Shown here: positions 8,119 through 16,417 of the stretch, in pieces
Position numbering within the stretch: the first letter of the stretch is position 1
Layout of the letters: each line of letters begins with the position of its first letter
From: Anaerolineaceae bacterium
Lineage (GTDB): Bacteria > Chloroflexota > Anaerolineae > JAAYZQ01
Direction: 5' to 3'
DNA length: 21,628 nt
Assembly (NCBI GenBank): GCA_012514775.1
Contig: JAAYZQ010000077.1
Span: forward strand, 1-21,628
Made by a program: the position numbers and the translations under genes
Notes under the pieces: model-generated
Database searches by the model: none
What the model was told of the DNA's origin: nothing
The model's input: the letters and a program-made list of their open reading frames with translations, nothing else

Positions 8119-9091
8119 GATGACCATGGTCCAGGCGCTGAACTATGCCCTGGACGAAGAGATGGCAAGAGACGACAGTGTCGTGCTGCTGGGCGAGGAC
8201 ATCGGACTGGACGGTGGCGTGTTTCGCGTCACCGACGGGCTCATCGAAAAGTACGGCGAGGAGCGGGTCATCGACACGCCCCTGGCCGAGTCCATGATCG
8301 TTGGCACGGCCGTCGGCATGGCCGCCTATGGCCTGCGGCCGGTGTGCGAGATCCAGTTCTCCGGCTTTGCCTACCTTTCCTTTCAACAGCTCGAATCGCA
8401 GGCGGCTCGCCTGCGCTGGCGGTCTCAGGGCGCCTTCCACGTGCCCCTGGTGATGCGCGCGCCCTACGCCGGCGGCGTCCGCGCCCTTGAGCATCACTCC
8501 GAGAGCCGCGAGGCCTACTGGGCCCACACCCCGGGACTCAAGACGGTCATCCCCTCCGGGCCACGCACGGCGCGGGCCCTGCTGCTCAGCGCCATCCGCG
8601 ATCCCGACCCGGTGGTCTTTTACGAGCCCAAGTCCATCTATCGCGCCTTCCGCGAGGAGGTGCCCGAGGAAGAAGAGACCATTCCCATCGGCAAGGCGCG
8701 CATCGTGCGCGAGGGCAAGGACATCACCCTGATCTCGTACGGGGCCATGATGCGGCCCACCATCGAGGCGGCGGAGGTGCTGTCGAAGGAGGACGGCGTG
8801 GAGGCGGAGGTCATCGACCTCTTGACCATCTCGCCCCTCGACTCGGAGACGTTCACGGCGTCGGTGCAAAAGACAGGCCGGGCCGTCATCGTCCACGAGG
8901 CGCCGCGCAGCTTTGGGCCCGGGGCCGAGATCGTGAGCCGGATGGTGGAAGAGTCGTTCTGGTACCTGGAGGCGCCCATTCAGCGCGTCGCCGGTTGGGA
9001 TATCATCATCCCACTGTTTGCCTACGAGCAGATCTACTTACCGAGCGTTGACCGGGTTGTGCGCGCCGCCCGCGAAGCGCTGAACGCCTGA
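8111..9091 (+). CDS. pdhB: Pyruvate dehydrogenase E1 component, beta subunit
   Basis: A 326-residue partner of E1alpha in the transketolase-like E1 heterotetramer. Recognisable segments are MVQALNYALDEEM, VLLGEDIGLDGGVFRVT, RVIDTPLAESMIVGTAVG, the middle APYAGGVRALEHHSES loop, and the C-terminal half beginning ITLISYGAM (transketolase C domain). The chosen start is GTG 8111, because AAGGAGGA at 8098-8105 lies at correct spacing before it. ATG codons at 8120 and 8126 are alternatives that would shorten the protein by three or five residues. The start overlaps the E1alpha stop by eight bases, typical of coupled subunit synthesis in equal amounts. The sequence gives no clear hint for a branched-chain or acetoin substrate. 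Confidence 0.94.
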   Translation: MARMTMVQALNYALDEEMARDDSVVLLGEDIGLDGGVFRVTDGLIEKYGEERVIDTPLAESMIVGTAVGMAAYGLRPVCEIQFSGFAYLSFQQLESQAARLRWRSQGAFHVPLVMRAPYAGGVRALEHHSESREAYWAHTPGLKTVIPSGPRTARALLLSAIRDPDPVVFYEPKSIYRAFREEVPEEEETIPIGKARIVREGKDITLISYGAMMRPTIEAAEVLSKEDGVEAEVIDLLTISPLDSETFTASVQKTGRAVIVHEAPRSFGPGAEIVSRMVEESFWYLEAPIQRVAGWDIIIPLFAYEQIYLPSVDRVVRAAREALNA

Positions 9092-9109
9092 CAGGGAGGA
9101 GCATAGGAA

Positions 9110-10540
9110 ATGGCTCGAGAATTCAAGCTCCCCGACCTCGGGGAAGGCATTCACGAGGGCGAGATTGTCAAGGTCCTGGTCTCCGTGGGCGACCAGGTGA
9201 AAGAAGACCAACCGATTCTGGAGGTAGAGACGGACAAGGCCACGGTCGAGATTCCGTCACCTTTCACGGGCACAGTGTCGGACGTTCGCGTCAACGCCGG
9301 CGACCTGGTAAACGTCGGCGACGTGCTCCTCGTCTTTGACGGCGAAGGCGCCCCCGCCGAGGAGGCGCGCGCCGAGGAGGCTGCCCGGCCGCAAGAAGCC
9401 ACCGAGGACCAGGTGGCGGCAGCCTTTGACGCGCAGCCGCGCGAGGAGGCGGTGCCCGAGGAGAAACCGCAGGAGAAGGCGGTTGCCGAGAAGCCGCGAG
9501 AGCCGGCCCCGCCGGCCGCGGAGCGGGAGGCTCCTCCCGAGCGACAGGGACCGGTGCCTGCCTCGCCCTCCACGCGGCGCCTGGCCCGCGAGATGGGTGT
9601 GGACCTGCGGCAGGTGCGGGGCAGTGGCCCGGGGGGCCGGGTCACGGCCGAGGACGTGCGCAGCTTTGCCAGCGGAGATGGGGCCAGAGCCGCAGCGGCC
9701 GAGGCCGAGGCGGCCCCGCCCCGGGAAGCGGAACGGCGCCCGGCGCCCCGCCCGGCGGGTGAGGAAGTGTCGGCCATCCGCTCCTCGGCGGTGCCGGTAC
9801 CCCCCCTGCCCGACTTTCAGCGGTGGGGCGAGGTGGAACGCGTGCCGCTGCGCTCCGTGCGGCGGGCCACGGCCAAGCACATGGCCCTCGCCTGGTCGCA
9901 GATCCCCCACGTCAGCCACCAGGACGTCGCGGACGTCACCGAGCTGGAGGCCCTGCGCAACAAGTACAAGGGTGAGCTGGCCGAGCAAGGCGGGAGCCTG
10001 TCGCTGACGGTCTTTGTCCTGAAGGCAGCCGTCGCGGCCCTGAAGGCCCACCCCCGCTTTAACGCCAGCCTGGATACCGACGTCGAGGACCTCGTCCTCA
10101 AGAAGTATTACCATATCGGCGTTGCCGTCGACACCGAGCGGGGCCTCCTGGTGCCCGTCATCCGCGACGTGGACCGCAAGAGCATGGCCGAGCTGGCGGT
10201 GGAGCTAAAGGAGCTGGTGGAGCGCACCCGGGAGGGCAAGGTCGACCTGGAAGAGATGCAGGGCGGGACGTTCACCATCACCAATCCCGGGCCGCTGGGC
10301 GGCACGGCCTTTGCCCCCATCGTCAACTACCCGGAGGTCGCCATCCTGGGCATGGCCAGGGCAACCTGGCAGCCGGTCGTCCAGGGCAACGGCCCCCACG
10401 GCGCCATCGTGCCGCGGCTGCTGTTGCCGCTGATCCTGGCCTTTGACCACCGTGTAGTGGACGGTGCCGACGCGGCGCGCTTTGTGAGCATGATCATCGA
10501 GCTCCTGGAAGCCCCAGACCGGCTCCTGATCTCGGCCTGA
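9110..10540 (+). CDS. pdhC: Dihydrolipoamide acetyltransferase (PDH complex E2)
   Basis: A 476-residue core enzyme that moves the acyl group from lipoyl to CoA. One lipoyl domain occupies residues 1-~80, with the modified Lys43 in ETDKATVEI. A long flexible linker rich in Ala, Pro and Glu runs ~82-150. The peripheral-subunit-binding domain at ~152-190 contains PASPSTRRLAREMGVDL and GPGGRVTAEDV. The catalytic acyltransferase domain spans ~235-476, with His447 and Asp451 in DHRVVDG. A single lipoyl domain is the Gram-positive/mitochondrial style rather than the three-domain enterobacterial style. ATG 9110 follows GGGAGGA and TAGGAA. It lies 18 bp after E1beta and 33 bp before E3. A branched-chain E2 is possible, but the neighbouring E1alpha favours pyruvate. 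Confidence 0.93.
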   Translation: MAREFKLPDLGEGIHEGEIVKVLVSVGDQVKEDQPILEVETDKATVEIPSPFTGTVSDVRVNAGDLVNVGDVLLVFDGEGAPAEEARAEEAARPQEATEDQVAAAFDAQPREEAVPEEKPQEKAVAEKPREPAPPAAEREAPPERQGPVPASPSTRRLAREMGVDLRQVRGSGPGGRVTAEDVRSFASGDGARAAAAEAEAAPPREAERRPAPRPAGEEVSAIRSSAVPVPPLPDFQRWGEVERVPLRSVRRATAKHMALAWSQIPHVSHQDVADVTELEALRNKYKGELAEQGGSLSLTVFVLKAAVAALKAHPRFNASLDTDVEDLVLKKYYHIGVAVDTERGLLVPVIRDVDRKSMAELAVELKELVERTREGKVDLEEMQGGTFTITNPGPLGGTAFAPIVNYPEVAILGMARATWQPVVQGNGPHGAIVPRLLLPLILAFDHRVVDGADAARFVSMIIELLEAPDRLLISA

Positions 10541-10573
10541 CAGTCCCGGAACACGGGCAAAAGGACAAGACCG

Positions 10574-12013
10574 ATGGTAATGGGTGAAGCAACGATTGAA
10601 ACGAACGTAGCGGTCATCGGCGCCGGACCGGGCGGCTACGCGGCCGCCTTTCGGGCCGCCGACCTCGGGATGGACGTGACCATGATCGACCAGGACGAGC
10701 GGATTGGCGGGGTGTGCCTGCTCCGCGGGTGCATTCCGTCCAAGGCGCTCTTGCACGTGACCGAGCTCTTGCGCGACGCCCGCGAGGCGGGAGAGTTTGG
10801 GCTGGAGTTCGGCGAGCCCAAGGTCGACATCGCCAAGATACGCGAGTGGAAGAACCAGGTCATCGATCGGCTGGTGAACGGCCTGGTGACCCTCAGCAAA
10901 CAGCGCGAGGTGCAGCTCGTCCAGGGGCGGGCAACCTTCGAGGGTCCCGACCGGCTGCGGGTCCGCGGCAAGAACACCACCCACGTCAAGTTCAAGCACG
11001 CCATCCTGGCCACGGGCTCGCGGGCCATCTCGCTGCCCGGCACCAGCTTCGAGAAGTCGGGGCGGATCATGAGCTCGACCGGGGCCCTGGCGCTGGCCGA
11101 CATTCCCGAAACCCTGCTGGTGGTGGGGGCGGGCTACGTCGGCATGGAGCTAGGCTCGGTGTACGCCTCGCTGGGCAGCCGGGTCACCGTCGTGGAGATG
11201 ATGGACGAGATCCTGCCCGGGACCGACCGGGACCTGGTGCGCCCCCTGGAACGGCGCTCGGGCGAGCTGTTCGAGGCCATCTATCTGAAGACCAAAGTGG
11301 CCGAGATGAAGGACCAGAACGGCAAGGTGGAGGTCGTCCTGGAGGGCGACGTGCCCGAGGCCCGGCAGAGTTTTGATCGGGTCCTGGTGGCCATCGGCCG
11401 GCGCCCCAACACGGAGGACATCGGCCTGGAACATACCGCCGTGGAACTCGACGAGCGCGGCTTTGTAAAGGTCGACGAGCAGCAGCGCACGGCCGACGAG
11501 CGCATCCTGGCCATCGGCGACGTGGTGGGGGGAATGATGCTGGCCCACAAGGCCATGTACGAGGGCAAGGTGGCCGCCGAGGTGCTTGCCGGGCAGCCGT
11601 CTGCCTTTGACGTGGTGGCCATCCCGGCCGTCGTCTACACCGACCCGCAAATTGCCTGGGCGGGCCTGATGGAAAACGAGGCCAAGGAAAAGGGCATCGA
11701 GGTGCAGGCCTCGCGGTTCCCGTGGCGCGCCTCCGGGCGGGCGCTGACCATGAGCGCGCCGGAGGGCGTGACCAAGATGGTCTTTGACCCGCAGACCGAG
11801 CGCATCCTGGGCATCGGGATCGTGGGCCGGCAAGCCGAGGACCTGATCGGCGAGGGGGTGCTGGCCATCGAGATGGGCGCCCTCGCCAGCGACGTGTCGC
11901 TATCCATCCACCCCCACCCCACGCTTACGGAAACGACGGAAGAAGCCGCCGGGGCGTTCCTGGGCGACGCCACCCACATCCTGTCGCCGCGCAAGGCAGC
12001 AGGCAAAAAATAA
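10574..12013 (+). CDS. lpdA: Dihydrolipoamide dehydrogenase (E3)
   Basis: A 479-residue FAD/NAD disulfide oxidoreductase that reoxidises the lipoyl group and makes NADH. The FAD dinucleotide fold is VIGAGPGGYAAAFRAA near residue 14. The redox-active pair is Cys48 and Cys53 in GGVCLLRGCIPSK. The NAD fold is VVGAGYVGMELGSVYASLG at ~180. The second FAD contact is AIGDVVGG. The C-terminal dimer-interface catalytic pair is His448-Glu453 in HPHPTLTE. All catalytic residues are present. ATG 10574 was chosen because AAAAGGA (10559-10564) is correctly spaced; ATG 10580 is an alternative. It completes the PDH complex and may also serve other lipoyl enzymes in the cell. Confidence 0.96.
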   Translation: MVMGEATIETNVAVIGAGPGGYAAAFRAADLGMDVTMIDQDERIGGVCLLRGCIPSKALLHVTELLRDAREAGEFGLEFGEPKVDIAKIREWKNQVIDRLVNGLVTLSKQREVQLVQGRATFEGPDRLRVRGKNTTHVKFKHAILATGSRAISLPGTSFEKSGRIMSSTGALALADIPETLLVVGAGYVGMELGSVYASLGSRVTVVEMMDEILPGTDRDLVRPLERRSGELFEAIYLKTKVAEMKDQNGKVEVVLEGDVPEARQSFDRVLVAIGRRPNTEDIGLEHTAVELDERGFVKVDEQQRTADERILAIGDVVGGMMLAHKAMYEGKVAAEVLAGQPSAFDVVAIPAVVYTDPQIAWAGLMENEAKEKGIEVQASRFPWRASGRALTMSAPEGVTKMVFDPQTERILGIGIVGRQAEDLIGEGVLAIEMGALASDVSLSIHPHPTLTETTEEAAGAFLGDATHILSPRKAAGKK

Positions 12014-12025
12014 GGAGATCGAAAA

Positions 12026-12463
12026 ATGGCTGAATTTGTACGGCGAGGAGCAGCAGTCTGGCAGGGAGACCTGCGCGACGGGAACGGCACGATTCGGACC
12101 GAGAGCGGCGCAGTGTCGGAAGAACCCTATCGCTTTACCACCCGCTTTGAGAACGAGCCGGGGACCAACCCCGAGGAGCTGATTGCCGCCGCCCACGCGG
12201 CGTGCTACAGCATGGCCTTTGCCAACGTCCTGGCCAAGAAGGGCTACGACCCGCAGCGCATCGAAACCGAGGCCGCCTGCACCCTCACCATGGGTGAAGG
12301 CGGTCCCCGCATCACGGCCATGAAGCTCACGGTGCGGGGGCAGGTGCCCGGCATGGACCAGGAGACGTTCCGGCAGATGGCCCACGAGGGCGACAAGAAC
12401 TGCCCGGTCTCGAACCTCCTGCGGTCGGGGCTCGAGATCTCGCTCGAAGCACAGTTGATCTAG
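12026..12463 (+). CDS. osmC: OsmC-type peroxiredoxin-like protein
   Basis: A 145-residue member of the OsmC (not Ohr-like YhfA) group, thiol peroxidases that reduce organic hydroperoxides. The two reactive cysteines are Cys60 in HAACYSMA and Cys126 in NCPVSNLL. The surrounding TNPEELIAAAHA segment supplies the conserved Glu, and Arg40 in TTRF is the likely catalytic Arg. In related Ohr/OsmC enzymes the disulfide is reduced by lipoylated proteins and dihydrolipoamide dehydrogenase. That makes its position directly behind the E2 and E3 genes (12 bp from lpdA) functionally suggestive. AAGGAG precedes the ATG. The next gene, the ferredoxin oxidoreductase alpha subunit, starts one base after its stop. 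This peroxidase could protect an oxygen-sensitive Fe-S enzyme; that is inference. Confidence 0.93.
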   Translation: MAEFVRRGAAVWQGDLRDGNGTIRTESGAVSEEPYRFTTRFENEPGTNPEELIAAAHAACYSMAFANVLAKKGYDPQRIETEAACTLTMGEGGPRITAMKLTVRGQVPGMDQETFRQMAHEGDKNCPVSNLLRSGLEISLEAQLI

Positions 12464-12464
12464 G

Positions 12465-14438
12465 ATGGCCGAGGAACACGATAGGAGCCTGGCATGGCGA
12501 GTCGGGGGACCGCAGGGCAGCGGCGTCGACACGGCGGCCCGCCTCTTTGGCGGGGCGTGCGTTGCCGGTGGCCTGCACGTCTTCGGGCGGCGGGAATACT
12601 ATTCCAACATCATGGGGCGTCACAGCTATTACGACGTGCGCGTGGACCGGCGGCCCATGAGCTGCCACCGCAACCAGGTGGAGATGCTGGTCACGTTCGA
12701 CGCCGAGACCCTGGCGCGACACAGCGTCTCGACGGTGCCCGGCGGCGCCATCATCTATGACGAGGACGCCGCCGACGAGCCGCTGAGGCGAATCACGTTC
12801 CTGGACGAGCGAGCCCAGGAGGACCTGGCTGCCTATCTGGCGGCCAGCGACCTGCCACCTACGACGGCGGGCGCCCTGGAGGATGCCCGCCGTCGAGGGG
12901 TGGAGACGGTGTCGGTGTCGTACGACCGCATCATCGACCGCCTGGCCCAGGATGAGCGCTATCGCGCCAAAGCCGACCTGACAAAGAACACCATCGCGGT
13001 CGCCATCTCGGCGGCGCTGCTGGGATTCGACCCCCGGTTCCTGGAGGTATCGCTGGCCACGGTCTTTGCCGATAAGAAGGGGGTTGTCGAGCTTAACGTG
13101 CGGGCGGTCGAGCTCGCGTACGATTACGTGCGCGAGGAGCTGCCCGTGCAGGCGCTGGCGCACCAACTGGTGGCGCCGCGAAGCACGCTTCCGCCCCGCT
13201 CCGGGGAAGACGGCGAAGAGATGATCCTGGCCGGCGGGAACGAAGCGGTGGCCCTGGGCAAGATGGCGGCCGGCATGACCTTCCAGACCTACTATCCCAT
13301 CAGCCCGGCGACGGACGAAAGCTTTTACCTGGAAGCCCACGCCAACGTGCCGCAAAAGGACGGCAGCACGGCGGCCATCGTCATCGTGCAGACCGAGGAC
13401 GAGATTTCGGCCGTGACCATGGCCGCCGGCGCGGCGCTCACGGGCGCGCGGAGCGCGACGGCCACGGCCGGCCCTGGCTTCTCGCTGATGGTGGAGGGCA
13501 TGGGCTGGGCCGGGATGAACGAAGTCCCCCTGGTCATCACCCTCTACCAGCGGGGCGGCCCCTCCACCGGCCTGCCGACGCGCACCGAGCAGTCGGACCT
13601 GCTCTTTGCCATCAACGCCGGCCACGGCGAGTTCCCGCGCCTGGTCATCGCTTCGGGCGACCTCACCGAGGCGTTCTACGACGCGGCCCGGGCCTTTGAC
13701 TATGCCGAGCGCTACCAGACGCCGGTCATCCACCTCCTGGATCAGACCATCGCCCGCACCACGCAGACGGTGCCCCCCTTTGACCTGTCCCGCATCCAGA
13801 TCCAGCGCGGGCTGATCTACCAACCGGCGACGGGCGAGGGAGACGGGGAGGAGCCCTACCAGCGCTTTGCCCTGACCGAGTCCGGGGTGTCGCCGCGAGC
13901 CCTCGTGGGCCAGCCGGGCGGCACACACTGGCTGACGGGCTCCGAGCATACCGAGGATGGCCTGGTGACGGAGGACCCGGTGGTTCGCGAGCGGCAGATG
14001 GAAAAGCGCGCCCGTAAGCTGGAGCTGGCGGCCCGGGAGATCCCCCTGGAGCAAAAGCTGCAGGTGTACGGCGATCCGGATGCGGCCTTGACCATGGTGA
14101 GCTGGGGCTCGAACAAGGGCGCCATCCTGGAAGCGCTGGCCGGCCTGGAGGCCGACGGTATTCCGGCGCGCCTGATCCAGGTGCACCTGCTGTGGCCCTT
14201 TCCGGCCCGGGAGCTCGACGCCCTCCTGGAGGGCGCCGGGACCATCGTGGTGGTAGAGTCGAACAATTCCGGGCAGTTTGCCCAGCTCCTGAGCGGCCAA
14301 ACCTGCCGCTATGTGGACCACCTGGTGGCCAAGTACAACGGACGGCCCATGACGTGCGGCGAGGTGTCGCGGGCCCTGCGCGAGATCTATCAGGGGACGG
14401 CGGAACGGCGCATCGTGCTGCGCAACCCCTACGAATGA
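12465..14438 (+). CDS. korA: 2-oxoacid:ferredoxin oxidoreductase, fused gamma-alpha subunit
   Basis: A 657-residue subunit made of an N-terminal gamma domain (~8-235) fused to the alpha (pyrimidine-binding and C-terminal) domains (~255-657). The gamma domain begins WRVGGPQGSGVDT and includes YYSNIMGRHSYYDVR. The alpha part has GNEAVALGKMAAGM, the substrate-loop motif YPISP at 277-281 (YPITP in archaeal enzymes), QTEDEISAVTMAAGAALTG and GLPTRTEQSDL. It ends with a C-terminal region including VSWGSNKGAILEAL and QVHLLWPFP. This layout matches the two-subunit archaeal 2-oxoacid oxidoreductases, which oxidise pyruvate, 2-oxoglutarate or both to acyl-CoA with ferredoxin as acceptor. No 4Fe-4S ferredoxin-like cluster domain is present. 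The true substrate cannot be read from sequence alone. ATG lies one base after the osmC stop, so translation is probably coupled. Confidence 0.93.
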   Translation: MAEEHDRSLAWRVGGPQGSGVDTAARLFGGACVAGGLHVFGRREYYSNIMGRHSYYDVRVDRRPMSCHRNQVEMLVTFDAETLARHSVSTVPGGAIIYDEDAADEPLRRITFLDERAQEDLAAYLAASDLPPTTAGALEDARRRGVETVSVSYDRIIDRLAQDERYRAKADLTKNTIAVAISAALLGFDPRFLEVSLATVFADKKGVVELNVRAVELAYDYVREELPVQALAHQLVAPRSTLPPRSGEDGEEMILAGGNEAVALGKMAAGMTFQTYYPISPATDESFYLEAHANVPQKDGSTAAIVIVQTEDEISAVTMAAGAALTGARSATATAGPGFSLMVEGMGWAGMNEVPLVITLYQRGGPSTGLPTRTEQSDLLFAINAGHGEFPRLVIASGDLTEAFYDAARAFDYAERYQTPVIHLLDQTIARTTQTVPPFDLSRIQIQRGLIYQPATGEGDGEEPYQRFALTESGVSPRALVGQPGGTHWLTGSEHTEDGLVTEDPVVRERQMEKRARKLELAAREIPLEQKLQVYGDPDAALTMVSWGSNKGAILEALAGLEADGIPARLIQVHLLWPFPARELDALLEGAGTIVVVESNNSGQFAQLLSGQTCRYVDHLVAKYNGRPMTCGEVSRALREIYQGTAERRIVLRNPYE

Positions 14439-14457
14439 GCTAGAACAGGATGGGAGG

Positions 14458-15432
14458 ATGACAGAGATCAAGGCCACGGCCAGGGACTTTAAGGTGTCTC
14501 ACGCCAGCGATTGGTGCCCGGGCTGCGGCGACTTCGGAATCTTGAACGCCCTGCACCAGGCCCTTGGCAAACTGGGGCTGCCGCCCCACCAGGTGGCCAT
14601 CGTCGGCGGCATCGGCTGCTCGGGCAAGACGCCCTACTATGTCGGGGCCTATGGCATACACACCCTCCACGGCCGGCTGCTGCCCTTTGCGACGGGGGTC
14701 AAGCTGGCAAATCCGGAGCTGACGGTCGTGGCGACCGGGGGCGACGGCGACGGCATGGCCATCGGCGCCGGGCACTTTGTAAACGCCGGGCGGCGCAACG
14801 TCGACCTAACCTACATTCTCTTTAACAACGAGGTCTATGGCCTGACCAAGGGCCAGGCCTCTCCCACGCTGCCCCTGGGGCTCCAGACCAAGAGCCTGCC
14901 GGAGCCAAACATCCAGGGCCGGGTCAACCCCCTGATGCTGGCCCTGGCGTCGGGCTTTACCTGGATCGGCCGGGGCTATGCCTTTAGCGTGCGGCAGTTG
15001 GTGGACCTGATTCAGAGGGCCATCCAGCACCCCGGACTTGCCTACCTGGACGTCCTGCAGCCCTGCCCGACCTACAACAACGTGCACAGCCGGGAGTGGT
15101 ACGCGGGCAAGGACCGGGGCAACCGGCCGCGGGTCTATTCGGTGGAGGACGAGGGCTACGATCCCGTCGTGCCGGTGTGGGCCGGCGACGACGCAGTGTT
15201 CGAGAAGATGCGGCAGTTCATCGAGAAGGCGTACGAGTTCGGCGACAGGATCGGAACCGGCGTGCTGCTGGAGAATCGCGCGGTGCCGACCTTTGAACAG
15301 CGCCTGGCGGAGCGGACCACGGAGTATGCCGCGGCGCCTCCTGCCCGGCGCGCCATCGCCGACGCGGAGGGCCGCCCCCTGGCCGACCTGGGAACGTTCT
15401 TCCGCGAGATGAGCTTTGGCGAGCCGTCCTGA
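14458..15432 (+). CDS. korB: 2-oxoacid:ferredoxin oxidoreductase, beta subunit
   Basis: A 324-residue thiamine-diphosphate and Fe-S subunit. Four cysteines at positions expected for the single 4Fe-4S cluster are present: Cys20 and Cys23 (DWCPGCGD), Cys54 (GIGCSGK) and Cys203 (QPCPTYN). The thiamine-diphosphate motif is GGDGDGMAIG at 94-103 with Asn123-Asn124, followed by GLTKGQASPT. This spacing matches the archaeal two-subunit enzymes. It forms the catalytic heterodimer with the fused gamma-alpha subunit encoded 19 bp upstream. AGGA at 14447-14450 gives a suitable ribosome-binding site; the closer GGGAGG abuts the ATG. No ferredoxin gene is in the window, so the electron acceptor is encoded elsewhere. 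The next gene, 54 bp away, belongs to a different pathway. Confidence 0.94.
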   Translation: MTEIKATARDFKVSHASDWCPGCGDFGILNALHQALGKLGLPPHQVAIVGGIGCSGKTPYYVGAYGIHTLHGRLLPFATGVKLANPELTVVATGGDGDGMAIGAGHFVNAGRRNVDLTYILFNNEVYGLTKGQASPTLPLGLQTKSLPEPNIQGRVNPLMLALASGFTWIGRGYAFSVRQLVDLIQRAIQHPGLAYLDVLQPCPTYNNVHSREWYAGKDRGNRPRVYSVEDEGYDPVVPVWAGDDAVFEKMRQFIEKAYEFGDRIGTGVLLENRAVPTFEQRLAERTTEYAAAPPARRAIADAEGRPLADLGTFFREMSFGEPS

Positions 15433-15486
15433 GATCGGCGGCTTGTGGGCAGGCTTGAAACCCAAGGGAGAGAAAGGGCGTATTGA

Positions 15487-16407
15487 ATGAAAAAGGCGTT
15501 CATTGTGCTGAATCCGGTGGCCGGCCAGAGCGAGCCTGAAGAGCTCGAGGCCGCCATCGCCGAGCACGCCAGGCAGCACGACTGGGACTGTCACCTGCAT
15601 CACACGGCGGAAGAGGAGCCTTTGGACGAGATCATCAGCCGGGCACAGGAGGAGGGCTACGAGCTCTTTGTGGCCGGCGGAGGCGACGGTACCGTTTCGG
15701 CTGTGGCCAGCGCCCTCGCCGGCACCGGCGTGACCATGGCCATCCTGCCCGTCGGTACGGGCAACGTCCTTGCCCGCGACCTGGGGATCCCCACGGAGCC
15801 CGAGGAGGCCCTGGAAGTGGCGTTTGGACGGCACAAGGTGCTGAACCTCGATGGCCTGCGGTCCAACGACCGGCTCTTTCTGCTGAACGTCAGTGCCGGG
15901 CCCATCGCCGACACCATGCGCGACGTGAGTTCGGACGAGAAGCGGCGATTCGGCATTGCGGCCTACCTGGCCGAGGGCATTGGTAAGTTCGCGGGCCACA
16001 ACCGTCGGCGCTTCCTGGTGAGTGTCGACGGCAAGGATTACTCGTTCAACGCCTCCGAAGCGGTGGTGCTCAACAGCCCTGCCTTTGGCGGCCCGAACCT
16101 GACCCTTGACCCCGACACCCGCGTAGACGACGGCCGCGTGGAGGTCTACCTGCTGCGCATGAAAACGCTGGGCGATTACGTCCGGCTGGCCTGGAAGGCG
16201 CTCCTGTCGCCCGGCACGCGCAGCCCGGCATTCCAGCACTTTGTAGCGCGCGAGACGGTATCCATCGCCCCCGATCCGCCGCTGCCGGTCCAGGGCGACG
16301 GTGACTATATCGGGCAGACACCCATCGAGATGCGGGTGTTGCCCGGTGCCGTCAAGGTCGCCGTCCCCATCCCGGAGGAGGATGGAAAAATGAGCGAGGA
16401 GGAATAA
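15487..16407 (+). CDS. Diacylglycerol/sphingosine-kinase-family lipid kinase (YegS/DgkB type)
   Basis: A 306-residue soluble kinase of the DAGK catalytic family, which phosphorylates a lipid hydroxyl with ATP. The nucleotide-binding loop GGGDGTV is at residues 64-70 and PVGTGN at 88-93. These are followed by the beta-sandwich half with FLLNVSAGP at ~131 and DDGRVEVYLL at ~214-223. The C-terminus has PVQGDGDYIG. Length is normal for the family (~300). No membrane segment is seen, consistent with peripheral association. ATG 15487 is preceded by a modest GAGAAAGG. The following GT4 gene begins ten bases after its stop, so the two are almost certainly co-expressed. Diacylglycerol is the likely but unproven substrate; other lipid alcohols are possible. 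Confidence 0.92.
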   Translation: MKKAFIVLNPVAGQSEPEELEAAIAEHARQHDWDCHLHHTAEEEPLDEIISRAQEEGYELFVAGGGDGTVSAVASALAGTGVTMAILPVGTGNVLARDLGIPTEPEEALEVAFGRHKVLNLDGLRSNDRLFLLNVSAGPIADTMRDVSSDEKRRFGIAAYLAEGIGKFAGHNRRRFLVSVDGKDYSFNASEAVVLNSPAFGGPNLTLDPDTRVDDGRVEVYLLRMKTLGDYVRLAWKALLSPGTRSPAFQHFVARETVSIAPDPPLPVQGDGDYIGQTPIEMRVLPGAVKVAVPIPEEDGKMSEEE

Positions 16408-16417
16408 GGAGTCGAGA

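Noticed and set aside
12327..14477. Very long antisense open frame (716 codons) opposite korA
   Set aside because: Low-complexity His/Gly/Arg-rich translation with no domain motif; korA is clear on the + strand across the whole interval.
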